Source: Lentisphaerae bacterium ADurb.Bin242
Lineage (GTDB): Bacteria; Verrucomicrobiota; Lentisphaeria; Victivallales; UBA1829
Direction of reading: 5' to 3'
Length of the DNA: 57,364 bases
Assembly (NCBI GenBank): GCA_002069785.1
Contig: MWCA01000029.1
Coordinates: 1-57,364, forward strand
Part shown: piece by piece, positions 32,670 through 42,500 of the stretch
Position numbering within the stretch: the first letter of the stretch is position 1
Layout of the letters: each line of letters begins with the position of its first letter
Made by a program: the position numbers and the translations under genes
Notes under the pieces: generated by a model
Seen by the model: only the letters and a program-made list of their open reading frames with translations
Database searches by the model: none
Told to the model about the DNA's origin: nothing

Positions 32670-32726
32670 ATCCGGGAAATCTGCCCTTCCTTTTTTCCGG
32701 AACGGCGAGAATCCCGGATTTTTTTT
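32670..32726 (+). terminator. Rho-independent terminator after paralogue 2
   Basis: ATCCGGGA (32670-32677) and TCCCGGAT (32712-32719) form a perfect 8-base stem with a 34-base loop, followed by a run of T (to 32726). Confidence 0.7.
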
Positions 32727-32748
32727 GCCGTTTTTCAAAAACAGGGAC

Positions 32749-32776
32749 TTGTTTTTATTTTATAATATGCTATTGT
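32749..32776 (+). promoter_or_regulatory. Possible promoter of the IclR-GH20-SIS operon
   Basis: TTGTTT (32749-32754) and TATTGT (32771-32776) are 16 bases apart. A perfect TATAAT at 32761-32766 lacks a good -35 at the right distance. The region is AT-rich and the choice is uncertain. Confidence 0.35.
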
Positions 32777-32808
32777 ATCATCACAAAAAGAAATAATAAT
32801 TTCATATT

Positions 32809-33510
32809 ATGAAATCTCTGCACAAAACTTTTGATATTCTCGAATATGTGATTTTGCAGAACGGACGCAAAGTCACTCCCAGCAATGCGGCGGAAGCGGT
32901 CGGCGTGAATCTGGCCACGTGCACCCGCATCATGGGGGAGCTCGTGGATCGCGGCTATCTGGTCAAGGTTTCGCGCAAGGAGGGGTATCTGCCGGGACCG
33001 ATGACGGTTTCCATCGGCACCCGCAGCCATCCGTATGAACGTCTGGCGAAGGCCGCGGCGGAGCCGGTCCGTCAGCTTTCCGAGGAACTGCGGTGCCAGG
33101 TGAATCTGGCGGTACTGCACGGGGAACGCCGCGTGATGCTCTGCTACCATCTCAACCCTGCGGCGACGCGGCCGTGGGACCATTTCATTTTTTCGGACCA
33201 CTGGGTGACGGCCACGGGACGCCTGCTGATCGCTTCGCTCGAAGACCGGGATGCGCGGAAGATCGTCTCGTCCATCGGAATCCGGCCCTATCCCAAAGCC
33301 GGACTGGACAAAATCCGCGCAGACGGCTTCACTGTCTTCCCCGAAGGGGCGCTCTCGGTCATGGGACATTTGATTCAGGCGCCCGGATATCCGGCGGCGG
33401 CCTTCGGGTTCGGGGTCCCGAAACAAAATGAAAAATACGCCTTCGAGCGTTCCGCGGCCACGGCGGAAACGATCCGGAGGAAATTATCCATGCAAAATAA
33501 AGCCTATTGA
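32809..33510 (+). CDS. IclR-family transcriptional regulator
   Basis: This 233-residue protein has an N-terminal winged helix (SNAAEAVGVNLATCTRIMGELVDRGYL, about residues 25-50) and an IclR-type effector domain (AKAAAEPVRQLSEELRCQVNLAVL; ATGRLLIASLEDRDARKIV). It is slightly shorter than the usual ~250 residues. No SD is evident: the bases before the ATG are AT-only, so translation may be weak or leaderless-like. It lies 24 bases before the GH20 gene on the same strand and probably controls that operon and itself, responding to a small carboxylate or amino-sugar product. Confidence 0.85.
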   Translation: MKSLHKTFDILEYVILQNGRKVTPSNAAEAVGVNLATCTRIMGELVDRGYLVKVSRKEGYLPGPMTVSIGTRSHPYERLAKAAAEPVRQLSEELRCQVNLAVLHGERRVMLCYHLNPAATRPWDHFIFSDHWVTATGRLLIASLEDRDARKIVSSIGIRPYPKAGLDKIRADGFTVFPEGALSVMGHLIQAPGYPAAAFGFGVPKQNEKYAFERSAATAETIRRKLSMQNKAY

Positions 33511-33534
33511 ATTCAGCGAAAGGAAAGAGAGCAA

Positions 33535-35397
33535 ATGAATCTGGTCTGGAATCCGAAAGCCGTTCCCGTCGAACTCCATTCCGTGCTGCGGACGCTGGGT
33601 GCGGAATACGCCCTCCGGGAAGGAAGCGAAGGGGTGAATCTGACATTTGAAAAAAACAGCGATCCCGAAATCCTGCGGGTCACCCGGCGCGATGGACATT
33701 TCCATGTCTCCTACGGACGCGATTCGATCGCCGCGCGCGGTGCGGCGTATGCGCTCTCCGGGCAGGAGTGCGACGAGCGGATCGTTTTCAAGACGTACGG
33801 AATCCTGTTCGATTGCACCCGCGGGACCGTGATGAAGGTCGATTCCTTCAAACGCTGGCTGCGGCGTCTGGCCCTGATGGGTTACAACATGGCGATGCTT
33901 TACACGAAGGACGCCTATCAGGTTCCGGGCGAACCTTACTTCGGCTACATGCGCGGCGCCTACTCCCTCGAAGAAATGAAGGAAGTGGACGCATACGCCC
34001 GGTCGCTGAAAATCGAAATGATCGCCTCCATTCAGGCGCTCGGGCATCTGGAACCGATTCTGCGCTGGCCCGCCTATATTCCGGTAAAGGACACCGACAG
34101 CGTCATTCTGGCCGATGAGCCGAAGTCCTATGAGCTCCTGGAAAAAATGATCGCTTTCTGGAGCGAGGCCTTCGAGTCGCGCCGGATCCATCTCGGCATG
34201 GACGAGACCCACGATCTCGGGCGCGGCCGCTTCATGGACCTTCACGGATACGAATCCCCTTTCCATATCTACAACCGTCACCTGAACCGGGTCTGCGGCA
34301 TCTGCGAAAAATTCAAGCTGGAGCCCATCATCTGGTCCGACATGTATTTCCGCTACGCCAACAAGAAACAGGACTACTACGATATCGGTTCCGAAGTTCC
34401 CGAAGAAGTCAAAAAGGCGATCCCGAAGCAGGTCCAGCTCTCTTATTGGGACTATTATCATCGCGACGCCGCGTTTTATGAAAAAATGCTCCTGCGCACG
34501 AAAGACCTCAACGGGAGCGCCCCTTTCATGGCCTCCGGCGTGTGGACCTGGGCGCGCCTCTGGTGTGACTACGAAATGACGATGGGGACCGTCCGGCCCT
34601 GTGTCGACGCCTGCCGCAACGTCGGCGCAAAGGAACTCATCTACACCCTCTGGGGCGACGACGGCGGCTACTGCGAATTCGATTCCGCGTTCGCCGGGCT
34701 CGCCTGGGCCGCCGACTACGCTTATAACAAGGCGGAAGACGAAGACCGCACCGCCCGACTGTATGAGGCGGTCTGCGGCACTTCCTACCGGCTTCAGCTC
34801 GTCTGCGGAGATTTGTGTCACACGTTCAAAAATAAAAACGGCGACATCGGCAAAATCCCGCCGGGCGCGCTTCTCTGGGACGATCCCCTCATGGGAATGG
34901 TCTGGAACGAGCTTCCCGCTTGGAAGGAAGGAATGGCCGACGACATGCTTGCCGAACTCAAAAAAATCATGGAAACGATCGAACCGCACCGCGACGACAA
35001 GGCGGCCGGGCATCTCAACCACGCCTGGAATCTCGCCCATGTGCTGACGCGGAAGCTGGAATTGCGCAAACGTCTTCTGCATGCCTATGGAAAACGCGAT
35101 TTCAGCACGCTGAACGGGATCGCGGAACGCTGCATCCCGGACGTCATCGACGCCATCGAAGGGCTGAACGACTCCTTCCGCGAGCAGTGGCGGCGCAATT
35201 TCAAATCCTACGGTCTCGAACTGATGCAGATCCGGCTGGCGGGGCTGGCGGAGCGCTATCGCGAACTGGCGCGGGTCATCGGAGAGTTTCTCGACGGCTC
35301 GATCGATTGCATTCCCGAGCTCGAAGTCATTCACCGGCCGGCGGGCCACATCGATTCCCGTTACAAATATGTAGCGACCGGCGGTTTCTTCATCTGA
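33535..35397 (+). CDS. GH20-like beta-N-acetylhexosaminidase
   Basis: This 620-residue protein has a short N-terminal domain (residues 1-80, GH20b-like), then a TIM barrel with GILFDCTRGTVMK, YNMAMLYTKDAYQ and the catalytic pair D223-E224 in RRIHLGMDETHDLGRGRF; GH20 uses Asp-Glu for substrate-assisted hydrolysis of terminal GlcNAc/GalNAc. A WTWARLWCDYEM segment near residue 340 resembles the aromatic sugar pocket. The C-terminal ~170 residues are helical. No signal peptide is present, so it acts in the cytoplasm on imported oligosaccharides. The start has AAAGGAAAGAG upstream. It sits in an operon with IclR and a MurQ/GCKR-like SIS protein (19-base gap), an amino-sugar catabolic set. Confidence 0.83.
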   Translation: MNLVWNPKAVPVELHSVLRTLGAEYALREGSEGVNLTFEKNSDPEILRVTRRDGHFHVSYGRDSIAARGAAYALSGQECDERIVFKTYGILFDCTRGTVMKVDSFKRWLRRLALMGYNMAMLYTKDAYQVPGEPYFGYMRGAYSLEEMKEVDAYARSLKIEMIASIQALGHLEPILRWPAYIPVKDTDSVILADEPKSYELLEKMIAFWSEAFESRRIHLGMDETHDLGRGRFMDLHGYESPFHIYNRHLNRVCGICEKFKLEPIIWSDMYFRYANKKQDYYDIGSEVPEEVKKAIPKQVQLSYWDYYHRDAAFYEKMLLRTKDLNGSAPFMASGVWTWARLWCDYEMTMGTVRPCVDACRNVGAKELIYTLWGDDGGYCEFDSAFAGLAWAADYAYNKAEDEDRTARLYEAVCGTSYRLQLVCGDLCHTFKNKNGDIGKIPPGALLWDDPLMGMVWNELPAWKEGMADDMLAELKKIMETIEPHRDDKAAGHLNHAWNLAHVLTRKLELRKRLLHAYGKRDFSTLNGIAERCIPDVIDAIEGLNDSFREQWRRNFKSYGLELMQIRLAGLAERYRELARVIGEFLDGSIDCIPELEVIHRPAGHIDSRYKYVATGGFFI

Positions 35398-35416
35398 TTC
35401 AGTAAAGGATTCAAAA

Positions 35417-37099
35417 ATGAGCGAAAAAGCATTGAAAAAAGCCATGGATTTCATGGAAAACGAGAAACAGTTCCACCTCGGGTTCCTCCCCACGGAACAA
35501 TCCAACCCCCTGACGAAAAATCTGGACAGGGAATTTGCCTCCGCCACGGGTAACGGGGTGAAATGTCTCCAGCGCGTCGACCGCAATGTTTCGGATATGG
35601 CAAAGCGCATCTTCCGCGGCAAAGAGTTCAAAAAACTGGTCTCCGACGGAGTGGAAACCCTCCGGAACGGCGGAAAGATCGTTTTTTCCGGCTGCGGCGC
35701 GACCGGACGCCTCAGCATCCTGCTGGAATGCATGTGGCGCGACTGCTGTTTCAAGACCCCTGCCGTTTCCCGTTACGCGAACCAGGTGTTCAGCATTATG
35801 ACGGGGGGCGACTACGCGCTGGTCCGTTCCGTTGAATTTTTCGAGGATTACCAGCAGTTCGGACGCCGCCAGGTTCAGGAAACGGGCATGGGCGGAAACG
35901 ACATGCTTGTGGCGATCACCGAAGGCGGAGAAACTTCCTCCGTGCTCGGGACCGTGTTCGAGGCGCTCGACCGCGGCGCGAAAGTTGTCCTGATGTTCAA
36001 CAACCCCGCCGATCTTCTCAGCGAGCACCTGGAACGGTCGCGCAAGGCGATCTGCGATCCGCGCGTCTGCGTGCTGGACCTTCATTGCGGCCCGATGGCG
36101 CTGGCCGGGTCCACCCGGATGCAGGCGACTACCTCCGAACAACTGGTTGCGGGCGGCGCCCTCGAATCCGTGATGAATGTCCTGCTTGGAAAAGCATCGC
36201 CCGACTATGCCGCCGATTTCGAGAAGCTGCTGGACAATCTGGAGGCCCCCGCCGCCCGCGAAGCCATCGCCGGCTACATCGATTTCGAGGCGGGAATCTA
36301 CCGGAACAAGGGACTTGTGACCTATTTCGCCGACGATTATCTGCTGGACATTTTCACCGACACCACCGAACGCTCCCCCACCTTCATGCTTCCGCCGTTC
36401 CGGAAGAACGACGACAAGGTGTCGCCGCGCCCGTGGGCGTTCGTGAAAAACCCGCTGTTCACCACTCCGGAAGTCTGGGATCGCGGCATGCACCGTCCCC
36501 TGCGCTGTCTTGGCTGGACGGTGCCCGATTATGAAGTCATGGGAGCGCCCGAGGCGATCCGGAAGAACCCGCCGAAAATTCATGATACCGAACTGCTGAA
36601 ATTCGAGGTAGGGAAGGAATCCCCGTCCGACCGCGCCGCTACGGGAAAAGACGCCGCCGTCCTGGTCACGGTCGGCGACCGTCCGGGCGATGTGCGCCTT
36701 TTCGATGCTTTTGCCGGAGCGGAGGCGCCGTTCGCGTTCCGGAAACACCTGGCCGTCGGCGGCTCCCGCAAGGCGGATTTCAGGATTCCGTGCGAACTGC
36801 CCGACACCCCGCTTCACCTGATGGAGCACATGGCGGTCAAGCTGGTGCTGAATACGGTTTCCACCGGCGTGATGGCTGTTCTCGGACGCGTCACCGGAAA
36901 CTGGATGAGCTGGGTGGACGTCACCAACAAGAAGCTCATGGACCGCGGAATCCGGCTGATTTCCGAAATCGGCGGACTGGACTACAAGGAGAGCTGCATC
37001 CGATTGTTCGAAGCGGTCGAAGAATTGGAGTCGAGCCATGTCGCTTCCGATGAAAAGGTTTCGGCGGTCCAGTTCGTCCTCAAAAAGATGGGACGCTGA
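35417..37099 (+). CDS. MurQ/GCKR-like SIS-domain protein, extended
   Basis: This 560-residue protein carries the MurQ/GCKR signature set: PTEQSNPLTKNLD at residue 25, GKIVFSGCGATGRLSILLE near residue 93, GGDYALVRSVEFFED, GGNDMLVAITEGGETSSVLG and the C-terminal MAVKLVLNTVSTGVMAVLGRVTGN. MurQ is an etherase of ~300 residues that splits MurNAc-6-P into GlcNAc-6-P and lactate. This protein is almost twice as long, with ~250 residues inserted between the SIS half and the C-terminal motif, similar to animal glucokinase regulatory protein (two SIS domains). It may be an etherase variant or a sugar-phosphate-sensing protein. The start has AAAGGA upstream. It follows the GH20 gene by 19 bases. Confidence 0.78.
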   Translation: MSEKALKKAMDFMENEKQFHLGFLPTEQSNPLTKNLDREFASATGNGVKCLQRVDRNVSDMAKRIFRGKEFKKLVSDGVETLRNGGKIVFSGCGATGRLSILLECMWRDCCFKTPAVSRYANQVFSIMTGGDYALVRSVEFFEDYQQFGRRQVQETGMGGNDMLVAITEGGETSSVLGTVFEALDRGAKVVLMFNNPADLLSEHLERSRKAICDPRVCVLDLHCGPMALAGSTRMQATTSEQLVAGGALESVMNVLLGKASPDYAADFEKLLDNLEAPAAREAIAGYIDFEAGIYRNKGLVTYFADDYLLDIFTDTTERSPTFMLPPFRKNDDKVSPRPWAFVKNPLFTTPEVWDRGMHRPLRCLGWTVPDYEVMGAPEAIRKNPPKIHDTELLKFEVGKESPSDRAATGKDAAVLVTVGDRPGDVRLFDAFAGAEAPFAFRKHLAVGGSRKADFRIPCELPDTPLHLMEHMAVKLVLNTVSTGVMAVLGRVTGNWMSWVDVTNKKLMDRGIRLISEIGGLDYKESCIRLFEAVEELESSHVASDEKVSAVQFVLKKMGR

Positions 37100-37163
37100 G
37101 GCAAATATAGACAAAACAATACGCCCGCATTTTTCCCGGATCGGCGGGCACACTGTTTCACCC

Positions 37164-37586
37164 TCATTTTTTGATGGAAAGACGCCGTTTACTCCCGTTT
37201 CCGGATGGATGTTCCCGAGCTTCGCCAGTGTCCTTTCCGGACTTTTCCGAGGATAATCCATCCACACGGAGTACGGAATCGAATACGAATTTGTCGAGTA
37301 GCCCGGCGCGATCCTCATACAGGACCATGAATTTCGTTTTTTCCGCTTCGAACCGGCTGCCGCATTTCGTGACTTCGCATACTGTTTTTGTGTCAAATTC
37401 TTTGCAGAGGATCGCAACGGTTTTCCGGTGAACGGCCGAAACATTCCGGTAATGGAGCCGTTCCGCTGTTTCGCGGACCCGTTTCGCCAGCTCGGGGGAC
37501 ACCCGTTTCCGGTTCGAAAGCGCACGGGAGACCTGGGACACCGATACCCCCAGTTCAGCCGCAATGTCGGAGAGCTTCGTTTTCAT
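37164..37586 (-). CDS. Short LacI-type DNA-binding protein (truncated)
   Basis: This 140-residue protein has a perfect LacI HTH (MKTKLSDIAAELGVSVSQVSRALSNRKRV, about residues 1-27 of the domain) and only the first part of an effector domain (KTVAILCKEFDTK; VFDSVLRVDGL) before a polar, low-complexity tail. A full LacI protein has about 340 residues, so two thirds of the sensor are missing; only 64 bases separate its stop from the end of the SIS gene, so no downstream remainder exists. It overlaps the upstream full-length LacI gene by 4 bases (ATGA) and is coupled to it. It could be a decaying gene or a sensor-less competitor of the upstream repressor. Confidence 0.6.
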   Translation of the reverse strand: MKTKLSDIAAELGVSVSQVSRALSNRKRVSPELAKRVRETAERLHYRNVSAVHRKTVAILCKEFDTKTVCEVTKCGSRFEAEKTKFMVLYEDRAGLLDKFVFDSVLRVDGLSSEKSGKDTGEAREHPSGNGSKRRLSIKK

Positions 37587-38497
37587 GCGGGAGCCTTTCC
37601 CGTTGAACGGCGGACAATCAGTCCGCCGGGGACAAGGACCTGCTCCGGTTCAACAGTTCTGCCGATTGCCGTCAGCAGTTTCCGGATGGCTTTGTCAATC
37701 AGAGCTTCCCAGTCGATCGTATAACCGGTCAACCCGAATTTTGCCGGATACAAGCTTTCTTCCAGGACAATCAGGGAAACATCTTCCGGGATGCATTTTC
37801 CGTATTCATGGAAAATAGACCGGATATCATACGAGGGATCGTTGTAAATAACAATGAATCCTGTTGCTTTGAACTTCAGCGCTTTTCCGATGGCGTGCTT
37901 CAGTTCGGGGACGCCTCCGCTGTAATGAATGTTGAGCAGACTTTCAGGCGGAAATCCACGGGCGGCGCCGGCTTTGTAGAATTCCGCTTCTCCGCGAAGC
38001 TGGTAACGGGGCCCGCCCGGATCCTTAAAACAAAGCCGGGCAATCCGGCGATGCCCCGATCCGGCAAGATGGCCGACACACAGGGACATTTCCAGAGAGG
38101 CGTCCGGAAGGAACGAGCTGATGTTTTCCATCGGATTCCCGTAGTCATTGACCGTGACGAGCGGAAGCCGGCACTTTTCCGCCCATTCCCTGGCGCAGAG
38201 GTCGTTGTACCCGATATGGAGCACTCCATCGAAAAGGCTTTCGCAGCACGGATCGAACGGATTCATGAATACGGGTTCGAATCCGGCGGCACGAAGTTTC
38301 TTCATGGCCATTCCGTACAGCCCGCCCGTGAGGGCAATTCTTCCGGTGCTCTGGCGATATCCGAGTTTCCGCGCGGCTTCCCGAACCCGGTTCCGGGTCT
38401 CCGGCGCCACGCGCGGCATGTCACGCAGCGCCATGGAAGCCTGTGTTACCGAACATCCTGCGCAAGTTGCGACGTCACGGAGAACTATTTTAGCCAT
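37583..38497 (-). CDS. LacI-family transcriptional regulator
   Basis: This 304-residue protein has an N-terminal LacI HTH (LRDVATCAGCSVTQASMALRDMPRV, residues ~6-30) and a periplasmic-binding-like effector domain (FDGVLHIGYND; VGHLAGSGHRRIARLCF; TGYTIDWEALIDKAIRKLL). It is a little shorter than the usual ~335 residues because the linker and first strand are compressed. The start has GGGAGGAAC upstream. It is divergent from the pseudopilin-GH123 operon and separated from it by a 9-base inverted repeat; that operon is its likely target. Its stop overlaps the start of a second, truncated LacI gene. Confidence 0.85.
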   Translation of the reverse strand: MAKIVLRDVATCAGCSVTQASMALRDMPRVAPETRNRVREAARKLGYRQSTGRIALTGGLYGMAMKKLRAAGFEPVFMNPFDPCCESLFDGVLHIGYNDLCAREWAEKCRLPLVTVNDYGNPMENISSFLPDASLEMSLCVGHLAGSGHRRIARLCFKDPGGPRYQLRGEAEFYKAGAARGFPPESLLNIHYSGGVPELKHAIGKALKFKATGFIVIYNDPSYDIRSIFHEYGKCIPEDVSLIVLEESLYPAKFGLTGYTIDWEALIDKAIRKLLTAIGRTVEPEQVLVPGGLIVRRSTGKAPA

Positions 38498-38517
38498 CGG
38501 TCGTTCCTCCCGGTCAA

Positions 38518-38546
38518 AATATAATTCAACGATGCAGAAAATTCAA
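38518..38546 (-). promoter_or_regulatory. Predicted promoter of the LacI gene pair
   Basis: On the minus strand TTGAAT (38541-38546) and TATATT (38518-38523) are 17 bases apart. TTGAATT is repeated just before the -10. Confidence 0.55.
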
Positions 38547-38558
38547 CAGGGCGGACAT

Positions 38559-38590
38559 CCGGTTTGCGCATTTTTTCGGCAGCAAACCGG
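38559..38590. promoter_or_regulatory. 9-base inverted repeat between divergent promoters
   Basis: CCGGTTTGC (38559-38567) and GCAAACCGG (38582-38590) are perfect inverted arms with a 14-base spacer, lying between the -35 boxes of the LacI gene and of the pilin operon. A regulator site is likely. Confidence 0.5.
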
Positions 38591-38600
38591 CGTTGAAATC

Positions 38601-38628
38601 TTGAAATCCCCTGCCGCAAGACTATTTT
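38601..38628 (+). promoter_or_regulatory. Predicted promoter of the pilin-GH123 operon
   Basis: TTGAAA (38601-38606) and TATTTT (38623-38628) are 16 bases apart. The leader before the ATG at 38772 is long, about 137 bases, with no clear attenuator seen. Confidence 0.5.
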
Positions 38629-38771
38629 TACACAAAGAGGAATTCAGCGGAAGCCCGGAAACTCATTCGGCATTCGGACAACATGCTTGAAAACATGAAC
38701 TCGACTCCATGACAAAGGATGCGGAGCGGTTTTCAAAGCAGACTATTTCTTCATTGAGAAAGGGGAGCAAA

Positions 38772-39548
38772 ATGAAAAACGATTCAACCCGGAAACGGGA
38801 CGCCATGGAAGGAAGACGGCATGATGAAAAAGCGATCTTCACACTCGTAGAACTTCTCGTCGTGATTTCGATCATTGCCATTCTGGCCGGGATACTGCTT
38901 CCGGCCTTGAATAAAGCGCTTCAGAAGGCCGCTTCGATCAGCTGCGCCAGTCAGTTGAAACAGCATGGAATGAGCACCATGGCATATACACTGGACTACA
39001 ATGACTACATCCCGTTCGGCCGGGACGACAGCACGACGGGTGTCTGGAACGGGAACGGTTCGAGAAAAGCCTGGACATGGTATTGCCGCCTGGCTCCCTA
39101 TATCGGCTACGAGCTGCTGCCCGGTTCGGAATATTACCGGCTTGCCTATAAGCACCAAGTCCTCAAAAACATGTTCAACTGCCCTTCTTCGGGCTCCGAA
39201 TCCTTGAACGGTTATTACATCAGCTACAGCGTCAATACCTATATTGCGCAAAATTCACCGAACCAGAATTTGGATTCCGAGGGAGTCAACCTTCGCAATG
39301 CGAAGATCCAGAATATAAAAGAGCCCTCGAAAAAGCAATTTGTTCTGGAGATCAAGAAAAACGGCGATCCGCAGTATTTCAACCCTCTCGCCGGCGCCCA
39401 TTTCACAGGACGCCATTCCAATGGTTCCAACTACAACTGTTTCGACGGGCATGTGAGCTGGATGCTTTATGTGAAAATGAGAAATCTCGGCATGAGCTCC
39501 TACTGGGGCTCCCTGTTTGATACCTACAATCCGCAGACGAAGGAATGA
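38772..39548 (+). CDS. H-X9-DG pseudopilin
   Basis: This 258-residue protein has a long basic leader (MKNDSTRKRDAMEGRRHDEKA) before the prepilin motif [19 protein letters not shown], then one hydrophobic helix. GRHSNGSNYNCFDGHV near residue 220 is an exact H-X9-DG motif. The frame is open back to 38709, but the ATG at 38772 has AGGGGAG 5 bases upstream. Its stop overlaps the start of the GH123-like gene by 4 bases (ATGA), so the pilin and the giant secreted enzyme are made in a coupled way. Confidence 0.87.
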   Translation: MKNDSTRKRDAMEGRRHDEKAIFTLVELLVVISIIAILAGILLPALNKALQKAASISCASQLKQHGMSTMAYTLDYNDYIPFGRDDSTTGVWNGNGSRKAWTWYCRLAPYIGYELLPGSEYYRLAYKHQVLKNMFNCPSSGSESLNGYYISYSVNTYIAQNSPNQNLDSEGVNLRNAKIQNIKEPSKKQFVLEIKKNGDPQYFNPLAGAHFTGRHSNGSNYNCFDGHVSWMLYVKMRNLGMSSYWGSLFDTYNPQTKE

Positions 39549-42500
39549 AACCGATGAAGGCGTTTTTCCATGTGTTGTTCGCCGCCGGCTTGTTTCCGGC
39601 ATTCGCAGACAATCTTTTATTCAACGGCGCCCTGAACCGGGAAGGGGCCGGCGACCCCGTTTTCGATCAATTCTTGACGGACAAGACTTCCGCCGTTACC
39701 TTGAAGACCGCCTTCGGCAAGAAGCCGGACGGTTCGACTGTTGTCCGGATGACTTCCGACAAAGAGAAAGGGGTGACGGCTGTCATTTTCAAAAAAATGA
39801 AACCGTTGTCTCCCGGCGTCAATTATTATTTTCTGTTTCGTTATTCACTGAAATCTTTCGAACCCGGAAGTTCGCTGATCGTCCGGATCAACGCAAAGGA
39901 CGAGGCAAACAAGATCACGAAAAGCGACTGGTCGCAGGTCATGGATTTTTCCGGGACCGGGGAGCAGGAGTTCATTTATCCGTTCCGTCTGGACAAAGGG
40001 GCGGCTTCGACTGAAATCGTTGTATATTTCAGGGGCGTTTTCGAGGCGGAACTGGATTTTTTCCATCTGGGTGAAAGTTTGCCGAAGACAGGCGGAGCGG
40101 ACGGAAATCTGATTCGGAACGCGTCTTTCGAAAGCCCCCAGCTGTTCGAATACTATATAACGCCCCGAATCGGGAAAAATGTTTACAGGGGGAAGGATCA
40201 CTTTTCATATCAGCGGAGCCGTGTCAAGGCAAGAACGGGAAAGTATTCACTCCACTGTAACGGCCGCCTGGAAGAAGGATCGATCCTCGTCAATATGAAT
40301 CAGCTGCCGTATGCGGGCAGCCGGCGTTACCGTTTTTCCGCCTGGAGTTATATTGTTTCCTCCGGCGGAAAGGCGCGGATTTCCGCGAGCATCGGTTTCC
40401 TGGACGCCAACGGGAAGATCATTTCTTACCGGTTCCCGTCCTCGGACATTGTTCCGGGGCAATGGAACGAATTGAAGGACGAATTCTATCCGCCGGAAGG
40501 GACGGTCCGGATTACCGTGATGTTCTGGGTATCCGGCCAACTGGAGGTTTTTCTGGATGATTTCTTCTTCGGTCCTGCGGAAGAAAAAACGGGAGGTAAA
40601 GAAAAAACGGCGTCGGTTCTGCTTCTGGATGCGGAGGACTTCACCCTCTGGCAGGAGGCCGCCTGCCGGAAACCTTCCCGGACAGGCATTCCGTCCAAAA
40701 TGATTTCCGGGACACCCATATCCCTGAGCTGCGCCTCGAATGAAACGGAACCTTTTCTGGTCTGCTTTGCATCCAAAAAAAAATTCAAGGCCGTTTCTCT
40801 CCGTTTTTCCGAATCGGTCAGCGGGACAAATTCTCTTTCCGCCTCGATTTTTTCCTACAGGAGAGTGGGATTCATCGAGTTGAAGTCTCCGGATTACAAT
40901 CCGACGCTGAAAGGCTGGAATGCCGATCCCCTGCTGCCCGGACGCTCATTCGAGGTCCTGCCTGGAGAGAATCTTCCTTTCTATGTGACGGTTGCCCTGC
41001 CCGGGGGGTCGCATCCCGGTGTTTACCGGGGCCGTGTCTCCGTGCTGGAAAAGGACCGCGTGCTGGCGGAAATTCCATTGGAGGTGAAAGTCCGGAACTT
41101 CGAACTGCCCGAAACGCCCGCGCTCCGGACTTTTTTTTATGCATGGGCCAATCAGCCTGAATACCGGATGCTGGATCAACGTCCGCTGCCCGAAGTGACC
41201 GCGGACCTCACGCGGCTGTTCAAGGAGCACCGCATGACCGGGAATCAGGCGCAGCATCCGCCGGTCCCGAAATGGAAGATCGAGAACGGCTCGCTGAGGA
41301 TCACGGACTGGTCGGAATTCGACCGCGTCGTCGCCTCCTGGTATTCCGGCGGACGAAGATCTTTTGTCATGCCGCCGCTGAATTTCCTGGGGGATTACTA
41401 CGGCTGGGGGTATGGAGGGAAAGACCGCACCCATCCGGGAAAATCCCCTTTCGCGGATGTGCCCTGGCTTTCCCCGGAAGGGTTGAAATATGCCGGCGAC
41501 TTCGCCAAACAATATACGGACCATGTCCGGACAAAATTTCCGGAGGCTCATTTTTACGCCTATCTCTATGATGAGCCCCAGCCGGCGGTCCATGCGGATC
41601 TGGCAAAAATTACAGACACCCTCCATCGGGCGGCGCCGGACCTGAAGATATTCATTACCAAGGAGGTGTGCGATACGCTGGGATCCATTTATGCCTGGTG
41701 CGTTCCGCTGGCTCCGGGATTTGTGCGTCCGGAACTTCAAAAAAAAGTCCATGCCGGGGGCGGGGAAATCTGGTATTACAACTGGACGGTTTGTCTCGAC
41801 GACCACGATTATATCCGGACGCGTCTTTATCCCTGGCAGATCTATGCCGCCGACGGGGACGGCGGACTGCTGTGGAATACCATCTGGTCTCCGCGCGGAA
41901 TAAACCCGTGGACGCAAATGGAAAAAACGTTGAAGTGCGGGGGAGCCACGATTTTTTATCCGCCGAGAGAACCGGACGGACATATCGTTCCTTCTCTTCG
42001 GGCGGCGCAAATCAAAGAGGGCATCGATGACTTCGATTATATGAAAATACTGGAAAAACAGATTGACCGGGCTTTTCCGGGACATGGAAAGAGACGGGTC
42101 AAGGAAATCATGTCCGAACTGCTGCCGGACATGCCTTTCGGTTATCGGAACGACGCCCGTCTTCTCTATCGGCTCCGGGAAAAACTCGGCGATGAGATCG
42201 ACGCATTCGGGCAGCCTCCGGTTTCGCTGGTAGTGTCCCATCCGATGGATAACAGTCAGACAGACCTCACGGACATTTCCTTCCGGGTCTATGCCTCCGG
42301 GGGAACGGCGGTTTCCATCAACGGAAAAGCCGTCGGAAAAGTCGGAAAAAATGGCTTTCTGGAAGTCCCCTTCCACCTCGAAAAACCCGGGCTCAATGAA
42401 ATCCATGTCGGGGTATCCATGAATGGAAAGAACAAAGAATTCACCCGGCGCTTTTTCCTGAACCGTGATCCGCAGCTGGATGAATTGGAAAAACTTCGGA

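Noticed and set aside
33484..35754. 756-codon open frame on the minus strand
   Set aside because: Antisense to the GH20 gene; no domain or SD.
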